Shown here: in pieces, positions 19,820 through 28,941 of the stretch
Layout: the number at the start of each line of letters is the position of its first letter
Numbering within the stretch: the first letter of the stretch is position 1
Assembly: GCA_963803295.1 (NCBI GenBank)
Contig: CAWDMC010000009.1
Span: forward strand, 310,001 to 374,000
Direction of reading: 5' to 3'
Source of the DNA: CAWDMC01 sp963803295
Lineage (GTDB): Bacteria > Acidobacteriota > Terriglobia > UBA7540
Length of the DNA: 64,000 nt
Made by a program: the position numbers and the translations under genes
Notes under the pieces: generated by a model
Database searches by the model: none
Told to the model about the DNA's origin: nothing
What the model saw: only the letters and a program-made list of their open reading frames with translations

Positions 19820-20401
19820 ATGGAAGAACCATTGAGCATCGATCGGATTAGCGGGCAAGACCAACGGATCTCCGAAGTCATGGAGCGGGAGCAGGCTCGA
19901 CTCCGACGATTCATACGGAACCGGGTGGCAGACGCCGGCGAGGCAGAGGACATTCTACAGGATGTCTTCTACGAACTCGTTGTGGCCTACCGGCTGATGC
20001 AGCCGATCGAAAGGGTTGGCGCTTGGCTGTTCAGTGTGGCCCGGAATCGCATCACCGACATTTTCCGTAGGAAGAAATCGGAGCCGGTCGACGCGCCAAT
20101 CGCCGTTGCCGAAGACGGAGAGGATCTCCAATGGGAAGACCTCCTTCCGTCGCCGGAAGCGGGGCAGGAGGCTGCGTACGCCCGAAGCGTGCTCCTGGAA
20201 GAGCTGGACGAGGCTTTGGAAGAGCTTCCGGAGGAACAGCGCGATGTATTCGTTGCCCACGAGCTGGAGGGTCGCAGTTTCAAAGAGCTTGCGGCCAAGA
20301 CGGGGCTGAGCGTGAACACCCTGCTCTCACGCAAGCACTATGCGGTGCTACACCTCCGCCAGCGGCTGCAAGCCGTCTATGAAGAGTTTACGAAAGGATA
20401 G
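19820..20401 (+). CDS. ECF-type RNA polymerase sigma factor
   Basis: The 193-residue sigma-70-family factor has region 2 (residues about 25-95: QDVFYELVVAYRLMQ, GAWLFSVARNRITDIFRR) and region 4 (about 125-180: LPEEQRDVFVAHELEGRSF, GLSVNTLLSRKHYAVLHLR). ATG 19820 follows AAGGAT at good spacing. The stop is followed within nine bases by a small membrane protein gene that probably acts with it as anti-sigma or sensor. Targets are unknown. Confidence 0.93.
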   Translation: MEEPLSIDRISGQDQRISEVMEREQARLRRFIRNRVADAGEAEDILQDVFYELVVAYRLMQPIERVGAWLFSVARNRITDIFRRKKSEPVDAPIAVAEDGEDLQWEDLLPSPEAGQEAAYARSVLLEELDEALEELPEEQRDVFVAHELEGRSFKELAAKTGLSVNTLLSRKHYAVLHLRQRLQAVYEEFTKG

Positions 20402-20410
20402 GTGAGAAAC

Positions 20411-20755
20411 ATGAAGCGACATTGGGGCGAAATGGGATTCAAGGTTGCACTCTTTCTGACGATTGCCATCGCTGGTTTCGGCGAAGGAGTACTTCAGCTC
20501 TGGAATTGGCTGATGCCTAGCCTTTTCGGATTACACCCGATCACCTTCTGGCAGGCCGTGGGACTCCTGTCCCTGAGCTGGATCCTTTTCGGCGGCTGGC
20601 GAGGTTTCCCGATGGGGCGCGGCCCTTCCATGCGCTGGCGTCGTCTGGACGAGCGCCTCGCGCACATGACTCCTGAGGAACAGGAGAAGTTCCGTCAAGG
20701 CATGGGCCGGCGTTGTGGGGGGCTCCAATCACCGGCGTCCGAGCCCAAAGCGTGA
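20411..20755 (+). CDS. Small membrane protein paired with the ECF sigma factor
   Basis: The 114-residue protein has two hydrophobic segments, the second carrying LWNWLMPSLFG and ITFWQAVGLLSLSWILFGG, a pattern I recognise from short proteins encoded next to ECF sigma factors in many phyla. The C-terminal third is charged (MTPEEQEKFRQGM). ATG 20411 follows GGTGAG; a GTG at 20402 just after the sigma stop is an alternative. A role in controlling the sigma factor is inferred only from this pairing. Confidence 0.82.
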   Translation: MKRHWGEMGFKVALFLTIAIAGFGEGVLQLWNWLMPSLFGLHPITFWQAVGLLSLSWILFGGWRGFPMGRGPSMRWRRLDERLAHMTPEEQEKFRQGMGRRCGGLQSPASEPKA

Positions 20756-20904
20756 CACTGAAGACTTCTACCCCCGCCCGAGGCCGCCAGTGTTAGCACC
20801 GGGAAATAAAAGATCCGACCTCGGCCCCTCCGGAGGGGACGCGGCAGAAGATTCTCCACGAATTTCTACCGGTGAAGCGAACCCAATTCAATCTATCTCC
20901 CACG

Positions 20905-20924
20905 TGACAGTTTGTAGACTGTCA
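20905..20924. promoter_or_regulatory. Perfect 7-bp dyad upstream of the membrane protein gene
   Basis: TGACAGT (20905-20911) and ACTGTCA (20918-20924) flank a 6-base spacer, 75 bases before ATG 21000. The even 13-bp centre spacing suits a dimeric regulator. No regulator can be assigned. The core TGACAG/CTGTCA recurs at 28839-28862. Confidence 0.4.
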
Positions 20925-20999
20925 TGACACCTATAGCCTGTCTCCCCGGTCCGCGATAAACTGTGCGGCAATTGCGATTTCACCAGAAGGGAGGAAAAC

Positions 21000-21779
21000 A
21001 TGAATACTTCCAAACCACATCATTTGACCGCGCAAATCCTCCGCTGGACAGCGCGGGTGCTGGGGACCCTGCTTGTGTTGCTGGTGGTAGTATTCGCGAT
21101 CGGAGAGGGCGTGCCCAAGCCCTCGACACTGACGGAGTCTGAAAAGCTGATATTTGCTCCGTTGGTCGCGATGCTGCTGGGACTGATTCTGGCGTGGAGA
21201 CGTGAGGGAATTGGAGGCGCCCTTGCACTGTCGGGCTATCTCCTGTGTGGTGTCCCCAGACCGCGGCTAATAGTTTCGCCGTTCATGGCCGGGGGCGTCG
21301 CCGGGTGTCTTTACTTGTTGGCTTGGTGGATATCTGACCGATCTGAATGGCGCGATCGTGGCGGACCAAGGCGCCTGGGAATCGCGGCGATGGCCTTTGT
21401 CGGAGCGCTACTGATCACATGGCTCTTACTCGGTTTCGGCGCACGATCGATGGAGGCGCGGGTCCGCAATCTGCCGAATCTCGCCGGGCGATGGGTCGGG
21501 ACCAGCCACGTCTCTGACGCGCTCGTTCACGACAGGAAGATCGACCTCGACATCACCGTTTTGTCGAATGGTGCTTTTCAGGGGCAAGTGGGTGACGCGA
21601 CTATCGTGGAGGGTCACATCAAGTCAAATTTGACGGCGAGCAGGATAGGATACCTCCTGAGCCGAATGGGCGAACCAACTTACCTAATGTCCCTTGAACT
21701 GAGCGGGCCGCCACTGGATACACCGCAGCGGCCGCTCCCCCACGCCGATCTGTGCTTCGACCTTCGGGGGAGCGATTAG
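21000..21779 (+). CDS. Membrane protein of unknown function, DUF7670-like N-terminus
   Basis: The 259-residue protein starts RWTARVLGTLLVLLVVVFAIGEG, a helix-plus-GEG pattern seen in small DUF7670-type membrane proteins. It has about five hydrophobic helices to residue 150, then a soluble C-terminal domain of about 100 residues (NLAGRWVGTSHVSD onward) that looks like a beta-rich lipocalin-like fold. ATG 21000 is preceded by GGGAGG at good spacing. No function can be assigned. It appears monocistronic. Confidence 0.85.
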   Translation: MNTSKPHHLTAQILRWTARVLGTLLVLLVVVFAIGEGVPKPSTLTESEKLIFAPLVAMLLGLILAWRREGIGGALALSGYLLCGVPRPRLIVSPFMAGGVAGCLYLLAWWISDRSEWRDRGGPRRLGIAAMAFVGALLITWLLLGFGARSMEARVRNLPNLAGRWVGTSHVSDALVHDRKIDLDITVLSNGAFQGQVGDATIVEGHIKSNLTASRIGYLLSRMGEPTYLMSLELSGPPLDTPQRPLPHADLCFDLRGSD

Positions 21780-22005
21780 TCGGGGCCTTACACCTCACCG
21801 ATCGTCCCGAGGATCTGCGCGACCTGCATATATTACTACATCGGAAGGATGGGTAATTCTGGAGTCCGCAAAAGCAAAATGTTCCTCTGAATGCTTCACT
21901 GCAAACCGGTGAAACTGATTCCCGGTAAGCCGGTGCGACAGGCGGGCCAGGCGGTCAATATCGGTCATTTAGAGAATACTCCACGGGAATTGTGAACAGC
22001 GTCGC

Positions 22006-23709
22006 TCAGTGGGAGAACAGCTTTCGATCCTTTTCGAGTTGGCTGCCGTGCACGTAAAATCCTTCAAACCAGGCGGGTTTGCCGCTGAGTGCGGTCGGTT
22101 TTTTCAAAGTAAGAGGCGCTGCAATCACGTTGACGGCTGCATGCTGCATTTTCGAGCGGAAAAGCAAATGGTCGAACGTCCGCAGGGCCTCAATGGCATA
22201 CGAGGTTGCAACCCTGGGGTCTTGGATCATCACCATGTTGTCGCCATTCTCTTCTTCGCCACTCACCGAGAGGTTCGAAGAGCCCGTGAATACTTTCGCC
22301 GTGGGAAGACTGAAATCGGTGACGACAAACTTATGATGCTCGTGAATTCCACTCCCGCCCGACCACTCGGTCTTGAACGGCTCCGGCGCCTTTTTTGCCA
22401 GAAACTCGAAATCCACGATGCTAATTGAGCCATCGGGCTTGGTCACATCAAGCCCGCCGGCCTCGTTGGAGATGCCGTAGCTGAAAACGCTTCTCGCCTG
22501 CAGCCTGTTAATTGCTTCCCGTAGAGCCCCGGTCTTTGCTTGATTGAGGAAGGCAATGCAGAACAGCACCGAGGAAGTGGCCCGGTCGATGGCGTCACTC
22601 ACCGGAGTGAGTGAGAGAGCCGAACCGTGGTGAGGAGAAAAGCAGAATTGAACTGGAGGCTTACCCTCAGCTTGAAGCAGATGCCACTGTTTGGCAATTG
22701 GGTTAGCGGCAAAGCCTTTGGCGCCCGCGAATGCCAGATCAAAGGCTTGTTCGAAGACGGCGGCCGCCTCCGGTGAGCGGAATACCAAGCTATTGTTCGC
22801 TTGGATGTAGAGTCCGCGGAAGCTGAAATTGGTGGATCCAAACAGAACCTTCACGGCCTCGCCGTTGCGCTTGGCGATCAGCACCTTGTTATGCTGCAAT
22901 CCCGAGAAATGCATGCGCGCGACGCGGCTCGGACCAGCGGATTTGGTCAGGCGATCGGCGGCCTGGGACTCGTCGCTGGTGCTCGGTTTATGATTGCCTG
23001 AGTCATCGATGATCGCCCGCAGCCGCGGTCCGATCTTTTCGAGCAATCCGACGATGTCGGGCTCATCGAGATCGTAGGCAAAGCAGTCGAGTTGGAGCGT
23101 TTCATCGTCTGCCACCTCGTTCAAGAAATCAAAGATGAGCTGATAGGCCTCGAATCCCAGCCACTGGTAGACATCGCCCGGAGTCTTGTTGAACTGCAAC
23201 CCGCCGCCGGCGTTCCCGGGGATGATGTTTTTGTTATTCTTGTATTTGTCGGCGTAGGCCTGGGACGAGGCGAAGTTCCTGGTAAAGCCGACGTCAAGGA
23301 ATCCATCGTAGACCGCGATATCGAGCGGGATCTCAAGCGAAATGGAAGTGCCGTTGACAAGGGATCCATCGGCCTTCATGTGTTTCTTTGTGACCCGATA
23401 GGTGTAGCGGCCTCCCTTCGGATCGTAGGGAAAGTGGATCCAGCGAAACATCTGGAAGGGAGCTTCGACTGACGGATAATTGCGAAAGCCATTCACTGCG
23501 TCGACAGGCGGCCTCCCGCCATACGAGAAGTTGAGGCGGTTCCGCAAAGGCAAGAACTTATTGCTACTGGGACTCTGGACCTCGATCGAGAATCCGACCA
23601 GGTCAGGCTCTGGGTCGTCGACATCCATGCCAATCAAAGCCATTCGCTCTCCGCGCCAGAGCTTCACGCTAAGGCCGTCAACCGTCTTACCATTCGTGAA
23701 GTCGCTCAC
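22006..23709 (-). CDS. Phospholipase D-like domain protein
   Basis: The 567-residue protein has two PLD-type active-site repeats. The second is complete (HHKFVVTD followed by TGSSNLS). The first reads HNKVLIAK, so His and Lys are present but the Asp is replaced by Lys, followed by GSTNFS. The N-terminal 200 residues form an unrecognised domain. PLD-fold proteins hydrolyse phosphodiesters of lipids or nucleic acids; which one applies is not visible, and there is no signal peptide. The start is GTG 23709 after a purine-rich GGAGG/GGGAG stretch. It stands alone between two 230-base gaps. Confidence 0.85.
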   Translation of the reverse strand: MSDFTNGKTVDGLSVKLWRGERMALIGMDVDDPEPDLVGFSIEVQSPSSNKFLPLRNRLNFSYGGRPPVDAVNGFRNYPSVEAPFQMFRWIHFPYDPKGGRYTYRVTKKHMKADGSLVNGTSISLEIPLDIAVYDGFLDVGFTRNFASSQAYADKYKNNKNIIPGNAGGGLQFNKTPGDVYQWLGFEAYQLIFDFLNEVADDETLQLDCFAYDLDEPDIVGLLEKIGPRLRAIIDDSGNHKPSTSDESQAADRLTKSAGPSRVARMHFSGLQHNKVLIAKRNGEAVKVLFGSTNFSFRGLYIQANNSLVFRSPEAAAVFEQAFDLAFAGAKGFAANPIAKQWHLLQAEGKPPVQFCFSPHHGSALSLTPVSDAIDRATSSVLFCIAFLNQAKTGALREAINRLQARSVFSYGISNEAGGLDVTKPDGSISIVDFEFLAKKAPEPFKTEWSGGSGIHEHHKFVVTDFSLPTAKVFTGSSNLSVSGEEENGDNMVMIQDPRVATSYAIEALRTFDHLLFRSKMQHAAVNVIAAPLTLKKPTALSGKPAWFEGFYVHGSQLEKDRKLFSH

Positions 23710-23941
23710 TTCGACTCCCTCCTCCCGCGGTCCCGTCGCAGATAAGGGTTGCTATCCGTTGGGGAGTAGCCCAACAGGGTGAACCGATTTGGATTCGTTG
23801 CAAAGATCAAAGAGATAACAACAAACGGCTTTCAATAGGACAGGGGCGGTGAGATTCAGGTCGTGAGGCCGATCGGCCAAGCATTGCGTTTCTCCTCCCC
23901 TGCAGGGTCTTTGCAAAACATCCGACTTCGTCATTGCCTGG

Positions 23942-24652
23942 TCAAAACTCGCCAGGGAACCGTTGCTTAAGTTGTTGCGATACAGAGCCGGTTAGGTCAT
24001 CGGCATCAACGTTGGCGTCCCGCATTGCTCCTAGCGTCCGCGGGCCACTCACACCATCGATGGGACCGGGATCGAATCCCAGCCGGATCAGCGAGGCCTG
24101 CAAGAAAGCGGCGTTCTGGTCGGGAAGCGCATCGACCTGGATACCCACTGCGCGGATAGAGCTGATTGCCATCTGGGTATATGGTGTGACGCTGGGTCCT
24201 GCCTTCCCTTGTTTCACGTATCGGTAGACGGCGTTGTGGCTGCCCCGACAGTCAAAATGCCACGACTCACTGCGCGAGGGGTCTGGCGAGTCGATAATCG
24301 GTGAAAAGCCGTGAGCGGCGGCGATCTCCCAGAATTGGCTCAACGGAACTCCAATCGACGAGAGGTCGATATCCATTGCCCTGCCGGCCTCATGCATGCT
24401 CCCGCCAGGTGGCGGGCTGAAAGCTTTCTTTCTGCCTTCCTTGTAATCCAGGTATGACTGGCGCTGCATGTCGTAACTCCGAAACAGATCGCTGAGCTTC
24501 AAATCGTGTCCTAGGCCGCGCAGATCATCCACGACCGCCTGTATTGCCGCCGAGGTGTCCGGGGTACACTTTGCCATCCGCGATGGCAGCGACTGGTTGT
24601 TGTAAATCGAGGCGACGGTGATGGGCACCAGAGGTGTGATTGATGTTGGCAC
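23942..24652 (-). CDS. M15-family D,D-/L,D-peptidase with peptidoglycan-binding domain
   Basis: The 236-residue protein has an M15 (VanY-like) zinc peptidase domain with metal ligands in MHEAGRAMDIDL and SESWHFDCRG, and a C-terminal PG_binding_1 repeat (LQASLIRLGFDPGPIDGVSG). It should cleave peptide cross-links or D-Ala-D-Ala in the cell wall. The GTG start at 24652 has GGAGG (24659-24663) exactly six bases upstream. The frame is open far upstream into the S8 peptidase gene, but only because that gene carries a frameshift; the ribosome site and the out-of-frame true S8 stop at 24799 show that these are two genes. No signal peptide is obvious, so lysis-type release is possible. Confidence 0.85.
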   Translation of the reverse strand: MPTSITPLVPITVASIYNNQSLPSRMAKCTPDTSAAIQAVVDDLRGLGHDLKLSDLFRSYDMQRQSYLDYKEGRKKAFSPPPGGSMHEAGRAMDIDLSSIGVPLSQFWEIAAAHGFSPIIDSPDPSRSESWHFDCRGSHNAVYRYVKQGKAGPSVTPYTQMAISSIRAVGIQVDALPDQNAAFLQASLIRLGFDPGPIDGVSGPRTLGAMRDANVDADDLTGSVSQQLKQRFPGEF

Positions 24653-24798
24653 AGGGTACCTCCTTTCCTTGGTAATAGGATTCCGCTTGCTGGTCCAGCT
24701 CTTCTGGGAAAGATCGGGCCGGATTCTGTCAAACTCGAACGTGCTCGTCAAGATACAAGATAATGGACTGGGGAATTCGCGATCCCGGGCGTTTGCCG

Positions 24799-27733
24799 CT
24801 ACTGAACCTTCAGACTCACAGCAGTAGAGTGCAAAAGCGCGCCGTTGGTTCCAGTGATAGTCAGCGTATACGTACCCACCGGGGTCCCGGAATTCGAGGG
24901 CGGAGGCGTGACCGGGTTGCCTGCTCCCGCCGCAGGACAGGCCAACGACGAGCAGCCCCAGGGAGGCGGTTACGGCAATAGCGACGAGAAGGCTTCGGGC
25001 ACACGCAAATAGGCCCAGGGCCGGCAGTCGAACACCACGAAAGACGTGCAATCGCATCATGGTGAACCAGAGGGTCAAGGACGCCAGGAAGAACGTGAGC
25101 CATCTACCGGGCCGGGGCAATCCCTGGAAGGGCCCGCGGAACAGGCCGAGACTAGACGCCGCCATGGTGGAAACAGTTAGGGTGGAGGTTGCCGCGGCTG
25201 ATCCTGGCGTCAGCGACGCCGGAGAAAAGGAATACGAAGCCTCGGAGGGCAGGTTGGTAGCCGATAGCGTTACCGCTGCCGGATACGCGCCCGACTGGGG
25301 CGCAACGCTCACGGCGTAGGTGACGGCTTGGCCCCTTGTCACCGTGGCGCTCGACGGCGATGTGGTGACCCCAAAATTGGTAACCGTGACTCCGATCGTC
25401 ACCGCCGCCGAGGTCGCGCCGCCGTTCGTCGCCGCCACCGTGAGATTGTTGGTGCCAAAGGGGCAAACGGCACTCGTTCCTGAGCCGGAACCGCAACCGC
25501 CGTAGTAGTTAAAGGTGAGCGGGCACTGATGGGGGTCGGTGAATCCGAGACCTGAGAACTGGACGACTGCACCGGAGCTCGCATTGCCGGCGACGGTCTG
25601 GTCCGGGGGCACGCTGCCGGCGATTGGGATGGTTTGCTGGACCGATGCCAGGGCGTCGATGAGGCCGTATCCGAAAACATTATTAGGAGGACTTGCGCCC
25701 ATGCCGAAGGCGCTACCAAGGAGAAGGCTGCGAACTGCGGTCCGCGCGTCATCGGCGGATCGTGCGCCGGAAGCTCCATTCAGCAGGCAAGGCGCCGCCT
25801 GCAAAAGCAGAGCCGCCACCCCGGCCGCATGCGGAGCCGCAGCAGACGTGCCGTAGAAGGGATTATCGAAACTGGACGCGCCGGTCACCGATACCCCGTC
25901 GATCGCAGTTACATCGGGCTTCAGGCGGCCGTCGGCCGTAGGTCCGTTGCTGCTGTAAAACTCGAGGGTCGTGTGCGAGGGGTCCTGGCACGATTCATAA
26001 GTTGGGCGTGCAGTCTGTGAAGCGGTTGAGCCGGAGCAGATGGCACCCACGGAAATCACGCTCACGGGACTGCCGCCCGCGTCCGACTGGGCGGCGACGC
26101 TGTGGCCCACCGTGTTGTAGTTGTGAATTTCATGAAGGGGCGGACTCAGGCGCACCGGCCCCGCCGTGGCGCATTCCGGGGTAAGAATGAACATCTGGAG
26201 GCTCTTCGCCGTTGCACGGTTGTTGACGTTCTGAATAACTATGTGAAAGCGATCTTCGCTGCCCGTATTGTTCGTGTACTGGACGATTTCTAAGGGATCC
26301 TGAGTGCCGGTCTGCCGATTCGTGCTCGAACTCGCCACCGCTCGGCTGCTGGCCCGTACCAGGAACAGGTCGTAATCGTTGGAGGAGGCGCCAAAGCGAT
26401 CGTTCCAGGTGAGGAAGATCACCACCTGCGCGTTGGCCGGTAGGTCGATCACGTCGTAGTTCTGAGGGCCCTGAAGGAGAATATCGGAAGTGTTGGCGGT
26501 GGACACGAACCGATGCAAGTCGCCCGCCTCACCGGTGATCGAGTTGCCGTCTACGCCGGAGTCGGCATAGGTCTCTTGATAGTGGTCGCGCGCCGCATTG
26601 CCAACGGCCGTGATGTAGGTGCGGATGGGGTTGCTGGAACTATTCAGGGCGCTAGCGGTGTTGGTGGAAACGTCGCTGGTGCCGTCATAGGGCTCGCCAT
26701 AGAAACCGAGGTCGTCTACCACCACGGCATTGTTCGCGGCCAGGAAGTCCACCGCCTGATTGAACTCCAGGCTGGTGTTGGCGTTGGAAAAAGACAAGGA
26801 AGCGCCCGGCGCGATGTCGTGAACCACCTCCGACAAAGCCGTGCCTTCTGCGCCCGCGCCGGCGAAGGAGCAACCCGGTGTCCCGTTCTCGAGGTCGCCG
26901 TTGGGGTCAATGTCAATGGCGAAGGACTTCGCCGTGATCCCGCCGCTGACCGAAATCAGGAAGCCTCGAGCATCGCGCGTGCCTGTGGCGCCAGGCAGGT
27001 CGCCCGTTGAGATTGGCCCTCCAGCCGCTCCCTGACAGGTCGTGCATCCGGCGGCAAACACCCCCCGGATTCCATCCGAGAGCACGCCGACGCGGACCCC
27101 TTTACCGGTAACACCAAACTGGGAGCGTACCTGGTCGGACTTGAGGATGGCATCGCCCTCCGTCTCAACCGATCCGGTGTTATGGAAGGCGTAACTGGGC
27201 AGTCGCACCAGGTGGACGAAGGGCAGGTTTGCCACGGCGATCAGACGTGCCATCGGAACCCGCGCTTGAACGAGATGGTGGGCCCGATCCACCATCTCGA
27301 TACTTACGCTCTCATTTTGAAGCGCCCTCAGATTCGAATCGCTAACATCTTCCAGGCGCATGTAGACCTGCACGCCGCCCGTGGAATCGATTCTCAGCAA
27401 GCGGCTGCTCAGGGCATCCTGCACGGATGGCGGCAGACTCGCGAGCAAAGCAGAAAAGGCCTTCTTGCGCTCGATCGGCATGACGGCGCCGCTCGCCTGC
27501 TCGACCGCGCCAGCGAGATCGTTCAATTGCGTTACCAGGCGAGGATGAGGCGTGAGTTTAGCGGTAGACGCTGCCCAGGCTGTTAGAGGTGAGAGCGCGG
27601 AGAAGGGAGAAGCGCGGGCATCCGCACGCGGCGGTCGAGGGCCCGGCGAGTCTCCTGCGGCCAACATCAGGATCAACATCAAAACCATGGCGGCGATGAG
27701 CTTGAGCCAGTGCGAGTGCCGGTATCTCGCCAT
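24799..27733 (-). CDS. Exported S8 subtilisin-like peptidase with Ig-like repeats, one frameshift
   Basis: The protein begins with a signal peptide and a propeptide-like region, then the subtilisin domain: Asp in VGVLSDGIRG, the EGTALSEVVHDIAPG region, and Ser in GTSAAAPHAAG. After it come an Ig-like region, a membrane helix and a Cys-Gly-Gly tail (LLVVGLSCGGS) typical of acidobacterial exported proteins. The frame then leaves protein-like sequence. Removing one base near 24915-24930 continues it as NPVTPPPSNSG and GTYTLTITGTNGALLHS to a TAG at 24799. ATG 27733 has GGGAG six bases upstream. The apparent long fusion with the M15 gene is therefore an artefact of the shift. Confidence 0.85.
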
Positions 27734-27992
27734 AGGGAACTCCCTCGAAGGTCTTCAGTGTGACTGCTGTCGGAGATTGGAAGCGTTCGGCTGCGGGTGA
27801 GTTGTGTGGCCTGGGCCGCAATCGGGGTCAAATTGCCGGCGCTAAGGTTGGGGGTAAGGAATGGCGCCGACGCCAGCCTTGCTCACCTGGAAATTCAGTC
27901 CGTGCTCCCAGGTTCAGATTTGCCGGTCGGGGATGGAACGGCGGCAGTGCCTCCAAGGCGTTCGCGGCAATGAAGCCCTTGAGGATGTTAGA
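27734..27992. other. Intergenic region, nothing recognised
   Basis: No reading frame, hairpin with a T run or convincing promoter was found in these 259 bases between the S8 peptidase start and the GntR regulator stop. It may hold the S8 promoter. Confidence 0.4.
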
Positions 27993-28703
27993 TTAGGGCC
28001 TATTCTGCTGTTCCATAATCCGGTCTCCCGACTTCCAGAACTCCGTCATCGCCTCGCGCACGGTGTTCACTGCATTCTGCTTGTTGCCGGAGAGAATGGC
28101 CCGTGTGATTCTTTCATGCTCAGCGGCAGAGCGCTTCAGATCGAATTCGTGCTCCGTTGCCACTTTGATCATCACAAACGAGAACAAGGGAACCGTAATC
28201 TGGGATAGCGCCTTTTCCAAAAACGGATTCTGCGCCAGCCGCCAAATGGCTTTGTGAAACTGCAGATCACAGGCATAGAACTTGGCGGGATCACCGCCTT
28301 CCGCTGCGCGAAGGAGATTTTCCAACGCCTTGGTGAGATCGCCGGTCTTGCCTTCGACTCCCTTGTCCATCGCCATTTCGACCGCCATGGTCTCCCAGGC
28401 CTGGCGAAGAACGAAAATCTGGTCCACCTCGGTGGGCGACAGCTTGACCACGGAGCAACCACGATTGGGCTGGCGGACAATCAGGCCTTCCGCTTCGAGC
28501 GTCTTCAACGCCTCGCGTACAGCAGGCTGGCCGATGCCCAACTGGCGAGCGATCCTGGTCTCTACCACCCGCTCGCCCGACTTCAGGTTGCCGGATGTGA
28601 TCATCTCACGAAGAAAGTGCTCGACGTCATCGACGACGGTGGCGCGCGCGTCGAGCTTGCGCGAAAACTCGCTGAGTTCACGCTCAAAATCTTCTGATCG
28701 CAT
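27993..28703 (-). CDS. GntR-family regulator, FCD (FadR) subfamily
   Basis: The 236-residue product has an N-terminal winged HTH (GERVVETRIARQLGIGQPAVREALKTLEAEGLI) and a C-terminal all-helical FCD domain with metal-ligand-type residues (DLQFHKAIW and later His positions). FCD regulators sense small organic acids or sugar acids. ATG 28703 follows AAAGG at workable spacing; the open frame to 28739 lacks support. It is divergent from the sialate O-acetylesterase and the shared intergenic region holds a dyad, so it may control both. Confidence 0.92.
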   Translation of the reverse strand: MRSEDFERELSEFSRKLDARATVVDDVEHFLREMITSGNLKSGERVVETRIARQLGIGQPAVREALKTLEAEGLIVRQPNRGCSVVKLSPTEVDQIFVLRQAWETMAVEMAMDKGVEGKTGDLTKALENLLRAAEGGDPAKFYACDLQFHKAIWRLAQNPFLEKALSQITVPLFSFVMIKVATEHEFDLKRSAAEHERITRAILSGNKQNAVNTVREAMTEFWKSGDRIMEQQNRP

Positions 28704-28837
28704 GGTGCTACCTTTCGCGGCATGGGGAGGCCGCGGCATGCCCCTTGAATATTTAGGAACATCCGTCCTGCCGGGCGGTTCGGGGTTCTGGCAGGGGGCC
28801 GGATGGCTTAGTTCTGCCTGCGGCGAAAAACTCCCGC

Positions 28838-28863
28838 TTGACAGCTGATAAATAAACTGTCAG
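28838..28863. promoter_or_regulatory. Dyad and TTGACA box between GntR regulator and esterase
   Basis: TGACAG (28839-28844) and CTGTCA (28857-28862) form an inverted repeat with centres 18 bp apart, and the left arm overlaps a perfect TTGACA (28838-28843). It lies between the divergent GntR gene and the esterase and is a plausible operator. The -10 element is not clear. Confidence 0.4.
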
Positions 28864-28941
28864 AAATCAACGTTACTTGTCAAGCGATGCCTAGCGGACT
28901 AACCACAAAGACTCGAAAGCTGCTAATGAGGGAGACTCAAA

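Noticed and set aside
23942..27733. A novel S8 peptidase-M15 peptidase fusion
   Set aside because: The true S8 end is in another frame and the M15 gene has its own start and ribosome site, so the fusion is a frameshift artefact.
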